Notes: generated from the sequence alone by a model not told the origin. A DNA stretch of 64,000 bases from Neobacillus rhizosphaerae (GCF_937468385.1 NZ_CALBWS010000017.1:37556-101555), one strand, 5' to 3'. Shown: positions 41,695 through 50,561, counted from the first letter of the stretch. A program made the numbers and translations.

Positions 41695-44600
41695 TTATTC
41701 GGATAATTTCAATGAAAGCTTTTGTTGTATCTCGGTCAAAAGTTCGGTCGAAACTCCACCATCTAAGGCCGAAAGCAGGCTTAAATAAAAATCATCTGCC
41801 TGATCTTTCATTTGTCTTATTAGACGGTTGAATTCGATTGTTAATTCTTTTGTATAATGACGATTCAAACGGCCAGATTCATGCTGCAAATAGTCGTCAG
41901 CAAGTGATTGTAAGACGTTAGAAAGTTCATCGCTCATGGATTTTTTTTCATTTTTTTCAAAAAAGGACTTTGGATTTTTAAAATAAGACATTGCTTTCAT
42001 GAACAGCTGCTGATTAACATCCTTAAAGGCAATTGGAAAATCAATTTCTTCACCCTTACTTTTTTCAAACACAGAAAATGAAAGGTCTCCGTTGATTTTA
42101 TAAAGATGTTGAAATAGCCCTGATTGATAATCAACAATGAGTTTTTCAGCAAACCGTTCTAATCTTAGCGTTGTTGCCCTCATTTCCTGCGTGAAATCAT
42201 AGCCTAAACTCTCTAGAAATTCTTCAAGCGCGGATTTCAATGCCTTTTTCAAATTGCGCCCGTCGTCCCTGAGTGTGGAAGGGTTAAATGTCTCTTTAAA
42301 GAAATCACCAAAACGTAAAAATACTCTTTGGTTAATATAATAAATTAATTCTTCTGCCTCCTGGTTCATACGGTCATGAATAGTTGCAGCGGTTTGCTCT
42401 ACAAATAACTGATACATTTGTGCCTTTTGCTTTTCAATTTCCGCTCGTTTTTGCTCTTTAACGACCTTATCTTCGCTAGAGCTTTGAAGAAGTTTGGCTA
42501 CTAATTCCTGAACACGCGTCAATTCCTTTTCTGCAGTGGAAATGGTCATTTCCGTTAAGTCATTGGAAATAAACTGATAAAAAGCCTTCTCAAAAAGGTT
42601 CATACCTGAACTTGCATGAAGTGATGGAGTCGTCTTTTCATTTAAAGCAAGCATGCTTGATAACGAATAAAGGTGTGGATTTCTTATTCCATATTTTAGC
42701 AGCTGCTCCTCGACATATTCAACCACTGTTTCCTTCTCAACTTCATTTTCAGCAAGATCAATCGCATTAATAAGGAAGAACATTTTATCCATCTCAAAGG
42801 ATTCCTTCACACGACCCAGCTGAATCAAAAACTCTCTGTCAGCTTTGGAAAAGGCATGATTGTAATACGTGACAAACAATATGGCATCTGAATTTTTAAT
42901 GTAATCGAAGGCAACTCCTGTATGACGAGCGTTAATGGAATCCGCTCCCGGCGTATCAACTAGTGTGATTCCTTTTCGTGTTAACTCACAATCATAATAA
43001 AGTTCAATCCATTCTACATAGCAAGATTTTTCTTCCTTCGCGACAAACTCGTGAAATTCGGTTACATCTGTTTCCTTGACGGTTCCGAGCAATTGACGAT
43101 AGGAGTTGGAGCCTTTTTTAAATGCTTGTAAAAAGGCAAAATGTGTTTTTTCCAATACACCTTCCTGCCCCTTCTCGAGCATAATCTGATCGATTATGTT
43201 TGAAGCCTCCGCGAAATCTCTAGCGTGTAAATCAAAAACCTTTAGTGAACGATTTACATCCTCGATCATGATGTCTGGATCCTTAAACTTGACTAGAACA
43301 GTTCCATGCGGATGTTTTGCAGAAATCGGCTTGATTTTATTAATGGCAGCAGTAGTCGGATTAGGCGATACAGGTAACACCTTTTCTCCCATAAGAGCAT
43401 TGGCAAATGATGATTTCCCTGCGCTAAATGCACCAAATAACGCTACTGTAAAGCCCTTGTTTTCCAATCTCTCTGCTTTATCTGTTAATTCTTTTGCAAG
43501 CTTTTGAAAACCCGGCAGTTCTTTAACTAGCATTGAAGCATGATGGAGTTTCTCGGTTGTGAATTTCAAGTTATTCTCTGCTTGTTGGGTGTCACTTTTC
43601 GAATTTTCAAGATTGATTTCTGCTTCAATTGTTTTATCTAAGATGTCTGTTTCTCTTTTTAATGTGCCAGTGGCTTCTTGAGAATGAATTACTTCATATT
43701 CCTCTTCCTCTTGTGCAAAAAGCTGATACACATCTTCCTCGAGACTTTCTGATTGCATAAGCAGGTCATCTATGGTCTTTTCTCTTAAAAATATAGTTTG
43801 TTCCTGCTTTTTTATTGCTGATATTGCATTTAGATATCTCCCCATTTTGCTAATTTCCTTTTCATACTGCTCCTTTACCTTTAAAGCCTGGTCATTTAAG
43901 GCGGCTAAAAAGCTCTCTTTAAATTCAGAAAGTTGATTTCTCGCAATTCTTTTTATTTCATGGGCCACATCTTCTGTGTAATGGAGAACATAGTCTCCGG
44001 TAACACGTGCACCTGACTTCACCGTAGTCGTTAATAAATCGGGGGGGACTTGGATGGAAAAGGATTGGGCTAAGCTCTGAAGTTCGACTTGATGAAGTTC
44101 CGTTTCTTTTAAGTTTAAAAGTAAAAATTCACGTAAATGCCACTCAAGCTGTGATTTTATGTTTTCAAGAAGATCTTGATAAAAACTGTCTAGTCGCTTA
44201 TTCTTCTCCTCCAAGGTTTTTTGCTTGGAGAACAGGAAGCCTACTCTAAACTCAGGCTGACAGCTTTCCAAATAGCCTTCAGCTAATTCCCTTGTTCGAA
44301 AAGGCATCAAATATGCATTTTTCATGATTTGGGCTATTTTCTTCTCAAACTCGTTTTCTTTTTCTCCTGAACCATCTTTTATCATCTTAAGATCAGAACT
44401 AATTTTTTGATAAGCTGTTGATAATTCTTGTTTTTCTTGCTCTGATAATTCATTTAGGATTTCAAGAATCGGGGTGAGATTTTCTTGTTCCGCCTTATTT
44501 TCCTCGTTAATATGGTCTTGGGCAATTTTTCTTAATGAATGATAAATGGACGGAATTAACATTTGGTCTTTGGTAGTCAATTTTTCCGCAATAAATCTTT

Positions 44601-45366
44601 GAAGGTCACTAAATTCATTGAAGGGGTGGTCTTTATGCTTTAATGAAGTATAAAAAATCCTGGCCGGCTTTACACCCCATGAAGCAAAGGAATCGACAAC
44701 ACTGTTTTTAAAGTCAGAAAAACTTAATTCCTCCTCTTTATGTTTGTCGATTTGATTGATAACCAAATAAACCTCTTTCCCAGCCTCAGACAATTCTTTT
44801 GTAAATAAAAAGTTCAATTCAGCTTGAACGTGGTTATAATCCATTACATAAAAGATTAAATCAGCCAGATGGATGGCCGATTCCGTTGCGACCCGGTGGG
44901 CATCATCGGCAGAATCAATACCTGGTGTATCCATAATGACCGTATTCAACGGTAAACGAGAATCGCTATGGCTTATCTCCAATTCTTCAATTTTGTCCCC
45001 GTCTTTGCAATAATTTTTTACTAATTCATAATCATAAGGTGCTAAATAAAGTCTAGGTGTTTCATGTTTAAAAAATACCTTAGCATAATCCTCACCGGAT
45101 TTTACTCTCACCAAGTTTGCACTTGTCGGTATCGGGCTTGATGGCAGTAAATTCTCACCGACCACTTGATTAATCATTGTCGATTTTCCTGCTGAAAAAT
45201 GTCCGCAGAAGGCAATTAGAAATTCCCTATTCTCTAACTTTGTTGCCAACTGTTTTACTTTTCCGGCCTGCTCGGTATCATGATGCTCGATTAAATATTC
45301 ATATATCGAAACGATTTTACGTTTTAGAGTTTGAATGGTTTCTTTCTGATTGTCTGTTTGTACCAT
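41695..45366 (-). CDS. dynA: Double-headed bacterial dynamin DynA
   Basis: A membrane-remodelling GTPase of 1223 residues made of two dynamin units in one chain, as in B. subtilis DynA (YpbR). Two P-loops are visible: GHFSAGKST (about 55-63) and GAFSAGKSS (about 645), each with a following DTPG motif (MDTPGID, VDTPGAD) and an NxID motif (NQID, NAID). Long coiled-coil stalks occupy the rest. There are no true transmembrane helices. It acts at the inner membrane in fusion and envelope-stress protection. The start is at 45366 after GGGGAAT. Confidence 0.95.
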   Translation of the reverse strand: MVQTDNQKETIQTLKRKIVSIYEYLIEHHDTEQAGKVKQLATKLENREFLIAFCGHFSAGKSTMINQVVGENLLPSSPIPTSANLVRVKSGEDYAKVFFKHETPRLYLAPYDYELVKNYCKDGDKIEELEISHSDSRLPLNTVIMDTPGIDSADDAHRVATESAIHLADLIFYVMDYNHVQAELNFLFTKELSEAGKEVYLVINQIDKHKEEELSFSDFKNSVVDSFASWGVKPARIFYTSLKHKDHPFNEFSDLQRFIAEKLTTKDQMLIPSIYHSLRKIAQDHINEENKAEQENLTPILEILNELSEQEKQELSTAYQKISSDLKMIKDGSGEKENEFEKKIAQIMKNAYLMPFRTRELAEGYLESCQPEFRVGFLFSKQKTLEEKNKRLDSFYQDLLENIKSQLEWHLREFLLLNLKETELHQVELQSLAQSFSIQVPPDLLTTTVKSGARVTGDYVLHYTEDVAHEIKRIARNQLSEFKESFLAALNDQALKVKEQYEKEISKMGRYLNAISAIKKQEQTIFLREKTIDDLLMQSESLEEDVYQLFAQEEEEYEVIHSQEATGTLKRETDILDKTIEAEINLENSKSDTQQAENNLKFTTEKLHHASMLVKELPGFQKLAKELTDKAERLENKGFTVALFGAFSAGKSSFANALMGEKVLPVSPNPTTAAINKIKPISAKHPHGTVLVKFKDPDIMIEDVNRSLKVFDLHARDFAEASNIIDQIMLEKGQEGVLEKTHFAFLQAFKKGSNSYRQLLGTVKETDVTEFHEFVAKEEKSCYVEWIELYYDCELTRKGITLVDTPGADSINARHTGVAFDYIKNSDAILFVTYYNHAFSKADREFLIQLGRVKESFEMDKMFFLINAIDLAENEVEKETVVEYVEEQLLKYGIRNPHLYSLSSMLALNEKTTPSLHASSGMNLFEKAFYQFISNDLTEMTISTAEKELTRVQELVAKLLQSSSEDKVVKEQKRAEIEKQKAQMYQLFVEQTAATIHDRMNQEAEELIYYINQRVFLRFGDFFKETFNPSTLRDDGRNLKKALKSALEEFLESLGYDFTQEMRATTLRLERFAEKLIVDYQSGLFQHLYKINGDLSFSVFEKSKGEEIDFPIAFKDVNQQLFMKAMSYFKNPKSFFEKNEKKSMSDELSNVLQSLADDYLQHESGRLNRHYTKELTIEFNRLIRQMKDQADDFYLSLLSALDGGVSTELLTEIQQKLSLKLSE

Positions 45367-45471
45367 TTTTAATTATTCCCCTTAATAACATAGTAATATT
45401 TTTTATTTTATACGATAATTCAAACTTTTCCTATCTTGACATCCCTTTTACCAAAAACAATTATAAACAAC

Positions 45472-45499
45472 AAAAAGGCCAAGGTGAGGATCCTTGGCC
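45472..45499 (-). terminator. Intrinsic terminator of the Fur-controlled peptide gene
   Basis: GGCCAAGG (45477-45484) pairs perfectly with CCTTGGCC (45492-45499), seven-base loop, then TTTTTG on the minus strand. It is strong and lies sixteen bases past the small gene. Confidence 0.93.
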
Positions 45500-45514
45500 A
45501 ATTAAATAAGCTAT

Positions 45515-45598
45515 TCATTGTTGGGTAACATTTTTTAAAACGTGCTTCATGACAAATGCATAAACAATTATGGTGCCGCCGACAAAAGCATAAGTCAT
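45515..45598 (-). CDS. 27-residue hydrophobic peptide under Fur control
   Basis: An ORF with AAGGAAGGTG six bases before ATG 45598. The product has one hydrophobic stretch (about 3-16) and a basic C-terminal half (MKHVLKN), so it may sit in the membrane. Its transcription unit is complete: a promoter overlapped by two Fur boxes upstream and a strong terminator downstream. Size and control recall the small Fur-regulated Fbp proteins of B. subtilis, but I cannot confirm homology. The mRNA could equally act as a regulatory RNA. Confidence 0.7.
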   Translation of the reverse strand: MTYAFVGGTIIVYAFVMKHVLKNVTQQ

Positions 45599-45627
45599 AT
45601 GTAACACCTTCCTTTTTAGACTTATAG

Positions 45628-45642
45628 TGAGAATGATTTTCA
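45628..45642. promoter_or_regulatory. Fur box (proximal)
   Basis: TGAGAAT-G-ATTTTCA matches 13 of the 14 fixed positions allowing one change in each half of the 7-1-7 consensus TGATAAT-N-ATTATCA (12 exact). It lies just downstream of the predicted start of transcription of the small peptide gene. Confidence 0.8.
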
Positions 45643-45653
45643 TCGTTAACAAA

Positions 45654-45682
45654 ATTTTAGCACAGCTGATAATCATTTTCAA
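45654..45682 (-). promoter_or_regulatory. Sigma-A promoter of the Fur-controlled peptide gene
   Basis: On the minus strand TTGAAA (45682-45677) and TAAAAT (45659-45654) are 17 bases apart, with a TG one base before the -10 (extended -10). The -35 lies inside the distal Fur box. The -35 overlaps the end of the upstream spacer after bpsB. Confidence 0.75.
45667..45681. promoter_or_regulatory. Fur box (distal)
   Basis: TGATAAT-C-ATTTTCA differs from the 7-1-7 consensus at one fixed position. It covers the -35 element of the small gene's promoter. Together with the proximal box it brackets the promoter, which is the classic arrangement for tight iron repression. Confidence 0.85.
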
Positions 45683-45705
45683 TACCACGAGAGGAACTGT
45701 CACAT

Positions 45706-46275
45706 TTATTTAACAAACTTCGGAAAAAAGCGATTACTGTCCTGAAACTTACCTTCATACTCTGTTAAATTCCTAAGGGCTTTTTCCTCTTCAGGAATTC
45801 GAACTGCAAGCATAATCACATTTAATACAGTAAACAAAAAAGCCGTAAAATAAGCGGTAAAGAACATTGGAATAACGATTATTTCAATAGAAACAACAAA
45901 ATAATTAGGATGCTTAATAAAACGGTATGGCCCTTTTTTGATAATATCGGCATTAGGCCTAACAATAATTTTTATGTTCCAATACCTTCCAAGTGAGGTA
46001 ATCACCCAAATTCTCATTAGTTGAGTACAAACAAAAATGAATAATACCAAAGGCCATATGGGAGATAATCCTCGATTAAAAAGGGTCTTTTCAATGAAAA
46101 AACTGACAAAAAACAGCAGGTGCATTAACACCATATATTGATAATGCTGTGTTCCAAATTCAATAGCTCCTTGCTGCTTCATCCAATTCTCATTTCTTTT
46201 CGCAACAAAAAGTTCAATCACTCGCTGAAGGATGATAAATGCAAATATAAAAATGAACGGAAGAAAATCAATCAT
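45706..46275 (-). CDS. bpsB: Isoprenylcysteine methyltransferase-like membrane protein BpsB
   Basis: The 189-residue protein has four or five membrane helices and the ICMT-like motif GPYRFIKHPNY (about 115-125), then IPEEEKAL near 160. The family (YpbQ/BpsB) methylates alkylpyrones made by BpsA. The stop of bpsA at 46276 touches this start, so they form an operon. The start is ATG 46275. Confidence 0.92.
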   Translation of the reverse strand: MIDFLPFIFIFAFIILQRVIELFVAKRNENWMKQQGAIEFGTQHYQYMVLMHLLFFVSFFIEKTLFNRGLSPIWPLVLFIFVCTQLMRIWVITSLGRYWNIKIIVRPNADIIKKGPYRFIKHPNYFVVSIEIIVIPMFFTAYFTAFLFTVLNVIMLAVRIPEEEKALRNLTEYEGKFQDSNRFFPKFVK

Positions 46276-47364
46276 TCATTGCCACCTCAAAAGTAGTAAT
46301 TCAGAACTAAAGCCTGGACCAAGGGCAGTACAAAGCCCTAAAGACCCGGTTGGAATATTCATTTCCATGTAGCGCTTTAACACATAAAAAATAGTTGCTG
46401 ATGACATATTTCCGAATTCTTTTAATACTTCAAGAGCAACATCAATCATCGATGAAGGAATACCTAGAGACGTAACATATGCATCCAATACTTTTTTACC
46501 CCCAGGGTGGGCAATAAAACAGTCAATTTCCTCCAATCCAACGTTGTATTGCTTTAAAAATCCAGTTACATTTGGCTTTAACCAGTTTTCAATAATTCGT
46601 GGGATATCCCGTGAAAAAACAACATTCAATCCTGTATCTTTCATATCCCAGCCCATCACATCTAAAGAATTAGGCATAAGTGTCGATTGGGTTGCATGAA
46701 TGGAAGGTATCGTTTCCATTTTCTTGAAATCACTCATAACGGCGGAATCACCGCAAACCAACACACAGGCAACTCCATCGGCAAAAAGAGTCGTTCCAAT
46801 TAAATTACTTTTTGACAGATCATTGCGCTGGAATGTTAAACTGCAAAGTTCAACAGATAGAACCAGAACTTTGGCATTTGGGAATGCTATGCAATATTCA
46901 AATGCTCTTGATAAACCGACAGCCCCCCCAGCGCAGCCGAGTCCCCAAATCGGCACCCGTTTCGTATGCGGATTAAATGGTAATTGATTCATGATTCTCG
47001 CTTCAATACTCGGTGTCGCAAAACCGGTTGTTGAAATAAAAAAAATCGCGTCAATATCATCATAAGGAATCTTCTTTTTTAGAAAGTTGTCATTATGTAA
47101 GCACTTCTCAACTGCTTCTTTCCCTAGCCTGACAGCAGAATCGATATAGGCATCATTCTTTTCTGCAAATGAATGATTATGATGGAACCACTCAATATCT
47201 TTGACAAAATGTCGCTTCTTAATTTGTCCATTTTGGAAGGCTTTCATTAATCTCTCTATATCTTTAAATGAATCGGCAAAAAGCTCTCTTGCAAATTCCG
47301 ACGCTTGGTCTTGGTTAATTTCATGAGGAGGAATAACCTCTGCAATTGACATAATCGTAGGCAT
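46276..47364 (-). CDS. bpsA: Type III polyketide synthase BpsA
   Basis: Chalcone-synthase-like enzyme that makes triketide alkylpyrones from fatty acyl-CoA. The 362-residue protein has the catalytic Cys in WGLGCAGGAVGL (about 144), the His in FIAHPGGKKVLDA (about 287) and the Asn in EFGNMSSATIF (about 320). The ending ALGPGFSSE is the family's GFGPG-like loop. I chose the third ATG in a row (47364), seven bases after AAGGAG. Confidence 0.94.
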   Translation of the reverse strand: MPTIMSIAEVIPPHEINQDQASEFARELFADSFKDIERLMKAFQNGQIKKRHFVKDIEWFHHNHSFAEKNDAYIDSAVRLGKEAVEKCLHNDNFLKKKIPYDDIDAIFFISTTGFATPSIEARIMNQLPFNPHTKRVPIWGLGCAGGAVGLSRAFEYCIAFPNAKVLVLSVELCSLTFQRNDLSKSNLIGTTLFADGVACVLVCGDSAVMSDFKKMETIPSIHATQSTLMPNSLDVMGWDMKDTGLNVVFSRDIPRIIENWLKPNVTGFLKQYNVGLEEIDCFIAHPGGKKVLDAYVTSLGIPSSMIDVALEVLKEFGNMSSATIFYVLKRYMEMNIPTGSLGLCTALGPGFSSELLLLRWQ

Positions 47365-47436
47365 CATCATACTCCTTTACCACTTGTAAGGGTATTTTTA
47401 CCAATTAACCGAAAATTATTCAGAGAATCCTTAGGC

Positions 47437-47462
47437 AAAAAAAAACTTCCCGATTAGGGAAG
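47437..47462 (-). terminator. Intrinsic terminator, orphaned
   Basis: CTTCCC (47446-47451) pairs with GGGAAG (47457-47462), then nine T on the minus strand. The only coding remnant upstream of it on this strand is the SDR gene end at 47550, so it probably belonged to that lost gene. Confidence 0.85.
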
Positions 47463-47549
47463 CAAACGTTTTGAAGGTTGTTGTTGTGCACTTAAATTAT
47501 AACGCGGATTTGGACTTCCTTCATTACGCAATCATTTCCAATTTTCTTA

Positions 47550-47606
47550 TCAAAAACCTTGTATGGTCATACCTTCGTCAATGAAAAGGGTCTGTCCATG
47601 AACATA
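47550..47606 (-). pseudogene. C-terminal remnant of a short-chain dehydrogenase gene
   Basis: On the minus strand the last 18 codons before a TGA read HVHGQTLFIDEGMTIQGF, which matches the C-terminal strand of SDR enzymes such as glucose 1-dehydrogenase (usual form GITLFADGGMT). No SDR sequence continues upstream; instead a hairpin and another small gene follow. I interpret it as the scar of a deletion or replacement. The match is short, so this is moderate confidence. Confidence 0.55.
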
Positions 47607-47631
47607 AAAGCACCTTAGGAGCAGTGCTTTT
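47606..47631. terminator. Hairpin terminator of the 40-residue zinc-ribbon gene
   Basis: AAAAGCAC (47606-47613) pairs with GTGCTTTT (47624-47631), ten-base loop. T residues follow on both strands. It lies ten bases beyond the zinc-ribbon gene stop on the minus strand and abuts the SDR remnant. Confidence 0.7.
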
Positions 47632-47641
47632 TTAAGATTCA

Positions 47642-47764
47642 TTATTTTACTGGTTGTGTTTGAACTTCGATTTTTATTTTATTTCCTGCTACTATACCGC
47701 AAATTTTGCAAATTGCGGCTTCATTGTATAAGAGTCGACATTTTTCACAATAATACTTCTCCAC
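47642..47764 (-). CDS. 40-residue zinc-ribbon protein
   Basis: From GTG 47764 the frame reads MEKYYCEKCRLLYNEAAICK and then ICGIVAGNKIK, giving two CxxC pairs (CEKC at 6-9, CKIC at 19-22) spaced as in a compact zinc ribbon. The ribosome site (AGAGTG) is weak. It has its own terminator. Such tiny ribbons are common in Bacillaceae, with unknown functions. A long open gap of bases on both sides supports a real gene. Confidence 0.6.
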   Translation of the reverse strand: MEKYYCEKCRLLYNEAAICKICGIVAGNKIKIEVQTQPVK

Positions 47765-48217
47765 AAAAACACACTCTTTTCTGAAAGAAAATATGGCATT
47801 ATTTTTAGCCGATAGGAAAGTATAACTTCCTTTCAGTCATAAGTGTTACGACACCTCTGTCTTCGCCCATAGAGGCTCTCCAATCGGCAGGTTTTCTATA
47901 TCATATTTTAAATACTTCAAAGTGTGACTCCCTGTCAAAAAACCGGAATTAAAAGTATGTGAAATATTTATCAATTACTTTTATCACAGGTAAGGTGTGA
48001 TTGTTCATATATTATTCACATTTTTTTCACATTTGTTCTCGGAGAATTGTGATATTAATCACTGTTATATCAGGTTTTTAACACTAACATAGTAAATATC
48101 TAAGAAATGAACAATTTGTGAACTAACAAATTTAGTGTTTTACTTTCACAATTGTTTTGTATTATGAAAGAGAACTTATTTAATTAATTTTCAATTTTCC
48201 GAAGGGAGTGTAGGGGG
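47765..48217. other. Leader region of the ba3 oxidase operon
   Basis: About 450 bases without an ORF that I can support. The left part contains a GC-richer patch (around 47855-47905) with an AGAGGCTCTC-like hairpin and no evident gene. The right part contains repeated TCACA/TGTGA motifs, including the Fnr-type box listed separately, and an AT-rich region before the subunit IIa ribosome site. Confidence 0.6.
48048..48063 (+). promoter_or_regulatory. Fnr-type box of the ba3 oxidase operon
   Basis: TGTGA-TATTAA-TCACT is exactly the form TGTGA-N6-TCACT described for B. subtilis Fnr. A TAACAT at 48085-48090 sits where a -10 would be for a site centred at -41.5, suggesting a class II activated promoter. 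The leader to the first gene is then about 120 bases. Confidence 0.7.
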
Positions 48218-48367
48218 ATGGCGAAAGCGGAATTAAAAACTAAACAAAAAACAGTAATCGAAGACAAATCCTCCCTTAAAGGGACATTAGCGTCCGTTTT
48301 CTTTGTGGGAGCATTTATTATTGTCACTTGGGTAGGTGTCTACTATCTTTTCTTAGAACGTTTTTAA
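48218..48367 (+). CDS. Cytochrome c oxidase ba3-type subunit IIa
   Basis: A 49-residue single-helix protein from ATG 48218, with GTAGGGGG immediately upstream and GAAGGGAG further up. Residues 24-45 form the membrane helix (VFFVGAFIIVTWVGVYYLF), after a basic N terminus. It matches the small subunit 2A found directly before subunit II in Bacillaceae ba3-type oxidase operons. The next gene begins 22 bases downstream. Confidence 0.85.
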   Translation: MAKAELKTKQKTVIEDKSSLKGTLASVFFVGAFIIVTWVGVYYLFLERF

Positions 48368-48389
48368 TGATAGAGGGGGGGAGAAATTT

Positions 48390-48866
48390 ATGCATATGCA
48401 TAAATTAGAAAAAATTTGGCTTATTTTTGGAATCAGCGCACTCGTGGTTTTCTTAACAGTAATTGGAGTAAGCGCATTTTATCTTGGTAACAAGCCACCA
48501 AGCTGTTTAACGACTATTGATCCTGAAAAGGTCGATCAACAAAAACCATTTGATAAGCCTGGCCTTAATAAGGTTGAAGGAAAAGCTTGGGACTACGAAT
48601 TAGTCTTTGTCGCATCAGCCTTTTCATATAATCCTGGAAAAGTAGAGGTACCTCTAGGTGCAAAGGTGAAAGTTATTGCCACAACGAAAGACGTTATTCA
48701 CGGCTTCAATGTTGCTGGTACTAATATTAATATGATGCTTGAACCTGGCTATGTAAGCGAATATACAACCACATTTGACAAAGCTGGTGAATATTTAATT
48801 GTTTGTAATGAGTACTGTGGTGCTGGACACCATTTAATGAGTTCAATGATTGAGGTGGTAAAATAA
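48390..48866 (+). CDS. Cytochrome c oxidase ba3-type subunit II
   Basis: The 158-residue protein has one N-terminal membrane helix (about 9-31) and a CuA cupredoxin domain. Copper ligands are visible: HGFNV (about 104) and CNEYCGAGHHLM (about 139-150). It lacks the second helix and cytochrome c domain of caa3 enzymes, as expected for the B-type. The start ATG 48390 follows GGGGGGAG. The stop and the next start overlap (TAATG). Confidence 0.94.
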   Translation: MHMHKLEKIWLIFGISALVVFLTVIGVSAFYLGNKPPSCLTTIDPEKVDQQKPFDKPGLNKVEGKAWDYELVFVASAFSYNPGKVEVPLGAKVKVIATTKDVIHGFNVAGTNINMMLEPGYVSEYTTTFDKAGEYLIVCNEYCGAGHHLMSSMIEVVK

Positions 48867-50533
48867 TGGCTAACGAAACAGTTGCAAAAGTAAAGGTTGA
48901 CCCGCGTGATGCAAAGCTTTCAATGGCACACTTTTTTGTTGCCTTTTCGGCTCTTGCTCTAGGCGGATTAATGGGACTCTTACAAACACTTGTTCGCTCT
49001 GGTAAATGGGAACTTCCATGGGGAATTGATTATTATCAAGTCTTGACCGTTCATGGTGTATTATTAGGACTTGTATTAACAACCTTCTTTATAATGGGAT
49101 TTCAATATGCTGCTGTGAGCAGAACAACTGGGGGCCATTCAAACGCTGCAAGACGCTTGGGCTGGATTGGTTTTTGGATCATGTTAATTGGAACCTTAAT
49201 GGCCGCGACCATGATTTTACTTAAGGAAGCATCTGTTCTTTATACGTTTTATGCACCACTTAAAGCACATTGGATTTTTTATTTAGGATTAACTTTTGTC
49301 GTGGTCGGCAGTTGGATTGATGGTGCTGCTCAGATTATGACCTATGCAAAATGGCGTAAGAACAATCCAGGTCAACCAAGTCCATTATTAAGCTTTATGG
49401 CGGTAATAAATACGGTAATGTGGATTGTCGCGACACTGGGTGTAGCTGCAACTGTCCTTTTCCAATTACTTCCTTGGTCTCTAGGATTAGTTGACACTGT
49501 AGATGTTCTTGTCAGCCGAACATTGTTCTGGTATTTTGGACATCCATTAGTTTACTTCTGGTTATTACCAGCTTACATGTGCTGGTATGCCATTATTCCA
49601 AAAATTATTGGCGGCAAAATTTTCTCAGATTCGTTAGCACGTTTATCGTTTATTTTATTCCTGCTCTTCTCTATCCCAGTTGGTTTCCACCACCAATTAA
49701 CGGAGCCAGGAATTGATCCCGCTTGGAAGTTTTTACAGGTTATCCTAACTTTCATGGTTGTTATTCCATCATTAATGACTGCATTCTCTTTATTTGCAAC
49801 TTTTGAGAGATATGGCCGCAGTAAAGGAGCAACAGGCCTGTTTGGCTGGTTTAGAGTGCTTCCTTGGAATGATGCACGTTTTACCGTTCCATTTATCGGA
49901 ATGGCGGCTTTTATCCCTGCGGGTGCAGGTGGTATTATCAATGCTTCCAACCAAATGGATCAGGTCGTTCATAACACTATTTGGATAACTGGACACTTTC
50001 ATTTAACATTAGCAACATCTGTTGTGTTAACATTTTTCGGAATTTCTTATTGGCTGATTCCCCATTTAACTGGGCGAAAATTAACAAAGGCAATGAATAA
50101 ATTAGCGATTATTCAAGCTTGGGTGTGGTTCATTGGTATGACTTTTATGTCCGGTGCGATGCATTTCGAAGGTCTGCTTGGCGGCCCAAGACGTTCTGCT
50201 TTCTCCACTTATGGAGGTGCAAAGCAAGCGGCGGAATGGATTCCTTATCAAGTTGCCCAAGCAGTTGGCGGTTCCATTTTATTCCTAGGCATTATTCTAG
50301 TACTGATCATCTTTGTTAATCTTGCTTTCTTTGCTCCAAAAGGAGAAGAAGAATTCCCAGTGGCAGAAGCAGAAGACAATGCAGAAAAGGCACCAATGGT
50401 GTTTGAAAACTGGAAATTATGGCTTGGTATTACGGCAGCCCTTATTCTTTTCGCTTATACGATACCGTTTATCGATATCATTCAAAATGCACCTCCAGGT
50501 TCCAAAGGATTCCAGACCTGGAATAAATGGTAA
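48866..50533 (+). CDS. Cytochrome c oxidase ba3-type subunit I
   Basis: Catalytic heme-copper subunit of 555 residues with about 13 membrane helices. Histidine ligands can be placed: His63 (LTVHGVLL, low-spin heme), His226 with Tyr230 (GHPLVYF, CuB and the cross-linked Tyr), His275-His276 (FHHQL), and His377/His379 (TGHFHL). Such B-type oxidases have high oxygen affinity. It is last in the operon and likely used when oxygen is scarce, consistent with the Fnr-type box. Confidence 0.95.
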   Translation: MANETVAKVKVDPRDAKLSMAHFFVAFSALALGGLMGLLQTLVRSGKWELPWGIDYYQVLTVHGVLLGLVLTTFFIMGFQYAAVSRTTGGHSNAARRLGWIGFWIMLIGTLMAATMILLKEASVLYTFYAPLKAHWIFYLGLTFVVVGSWIDGAAQIMTYAKWRKNNPGQPSPLLSFMAVINTVMWIVATLGVAATVLFQLLPWSLGLVDTVDVLVSRTLFWYFGHPLVYFWLLPAYMCWYAIIPKIIGGKIFSDSLARLSFILFLLFSIPVGFHHQLTEPGIDPAWKFLQVILTFMVVIPSLMTAFSLFATFERYGRSKGATGLFGWFRVLPWNDARFTVPFIGMAAFIPAGAGGIINASNQMDQVVHNTIWITGHFHLTLATSVVLTFFGISYWLIPHLTGRKLTKAMNKLAIIQAWVWFIGMTFMSGAMHFEGLLGGPRRSAFSTYGGAKQAAEWIPYQVAQAVGGSILFLGIILVLIIFVNLAFFAPKGEEEFPVAEAEDNAEKAPMVFENWKLWLGITAALILFAYTIPFIDIIQNAPPGSKGFQTWNKW

Positions 50534-50561
50534 AAGGACGAAAGAAAACCTGATTAGTACG

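Noticed and set aside
45177..45509. 110-codon plus-strand frame at the start of dynA
   Set aside because: It is antisense to dynA and to the Fur-unit terminator, with no ribosome site or family resemblance.
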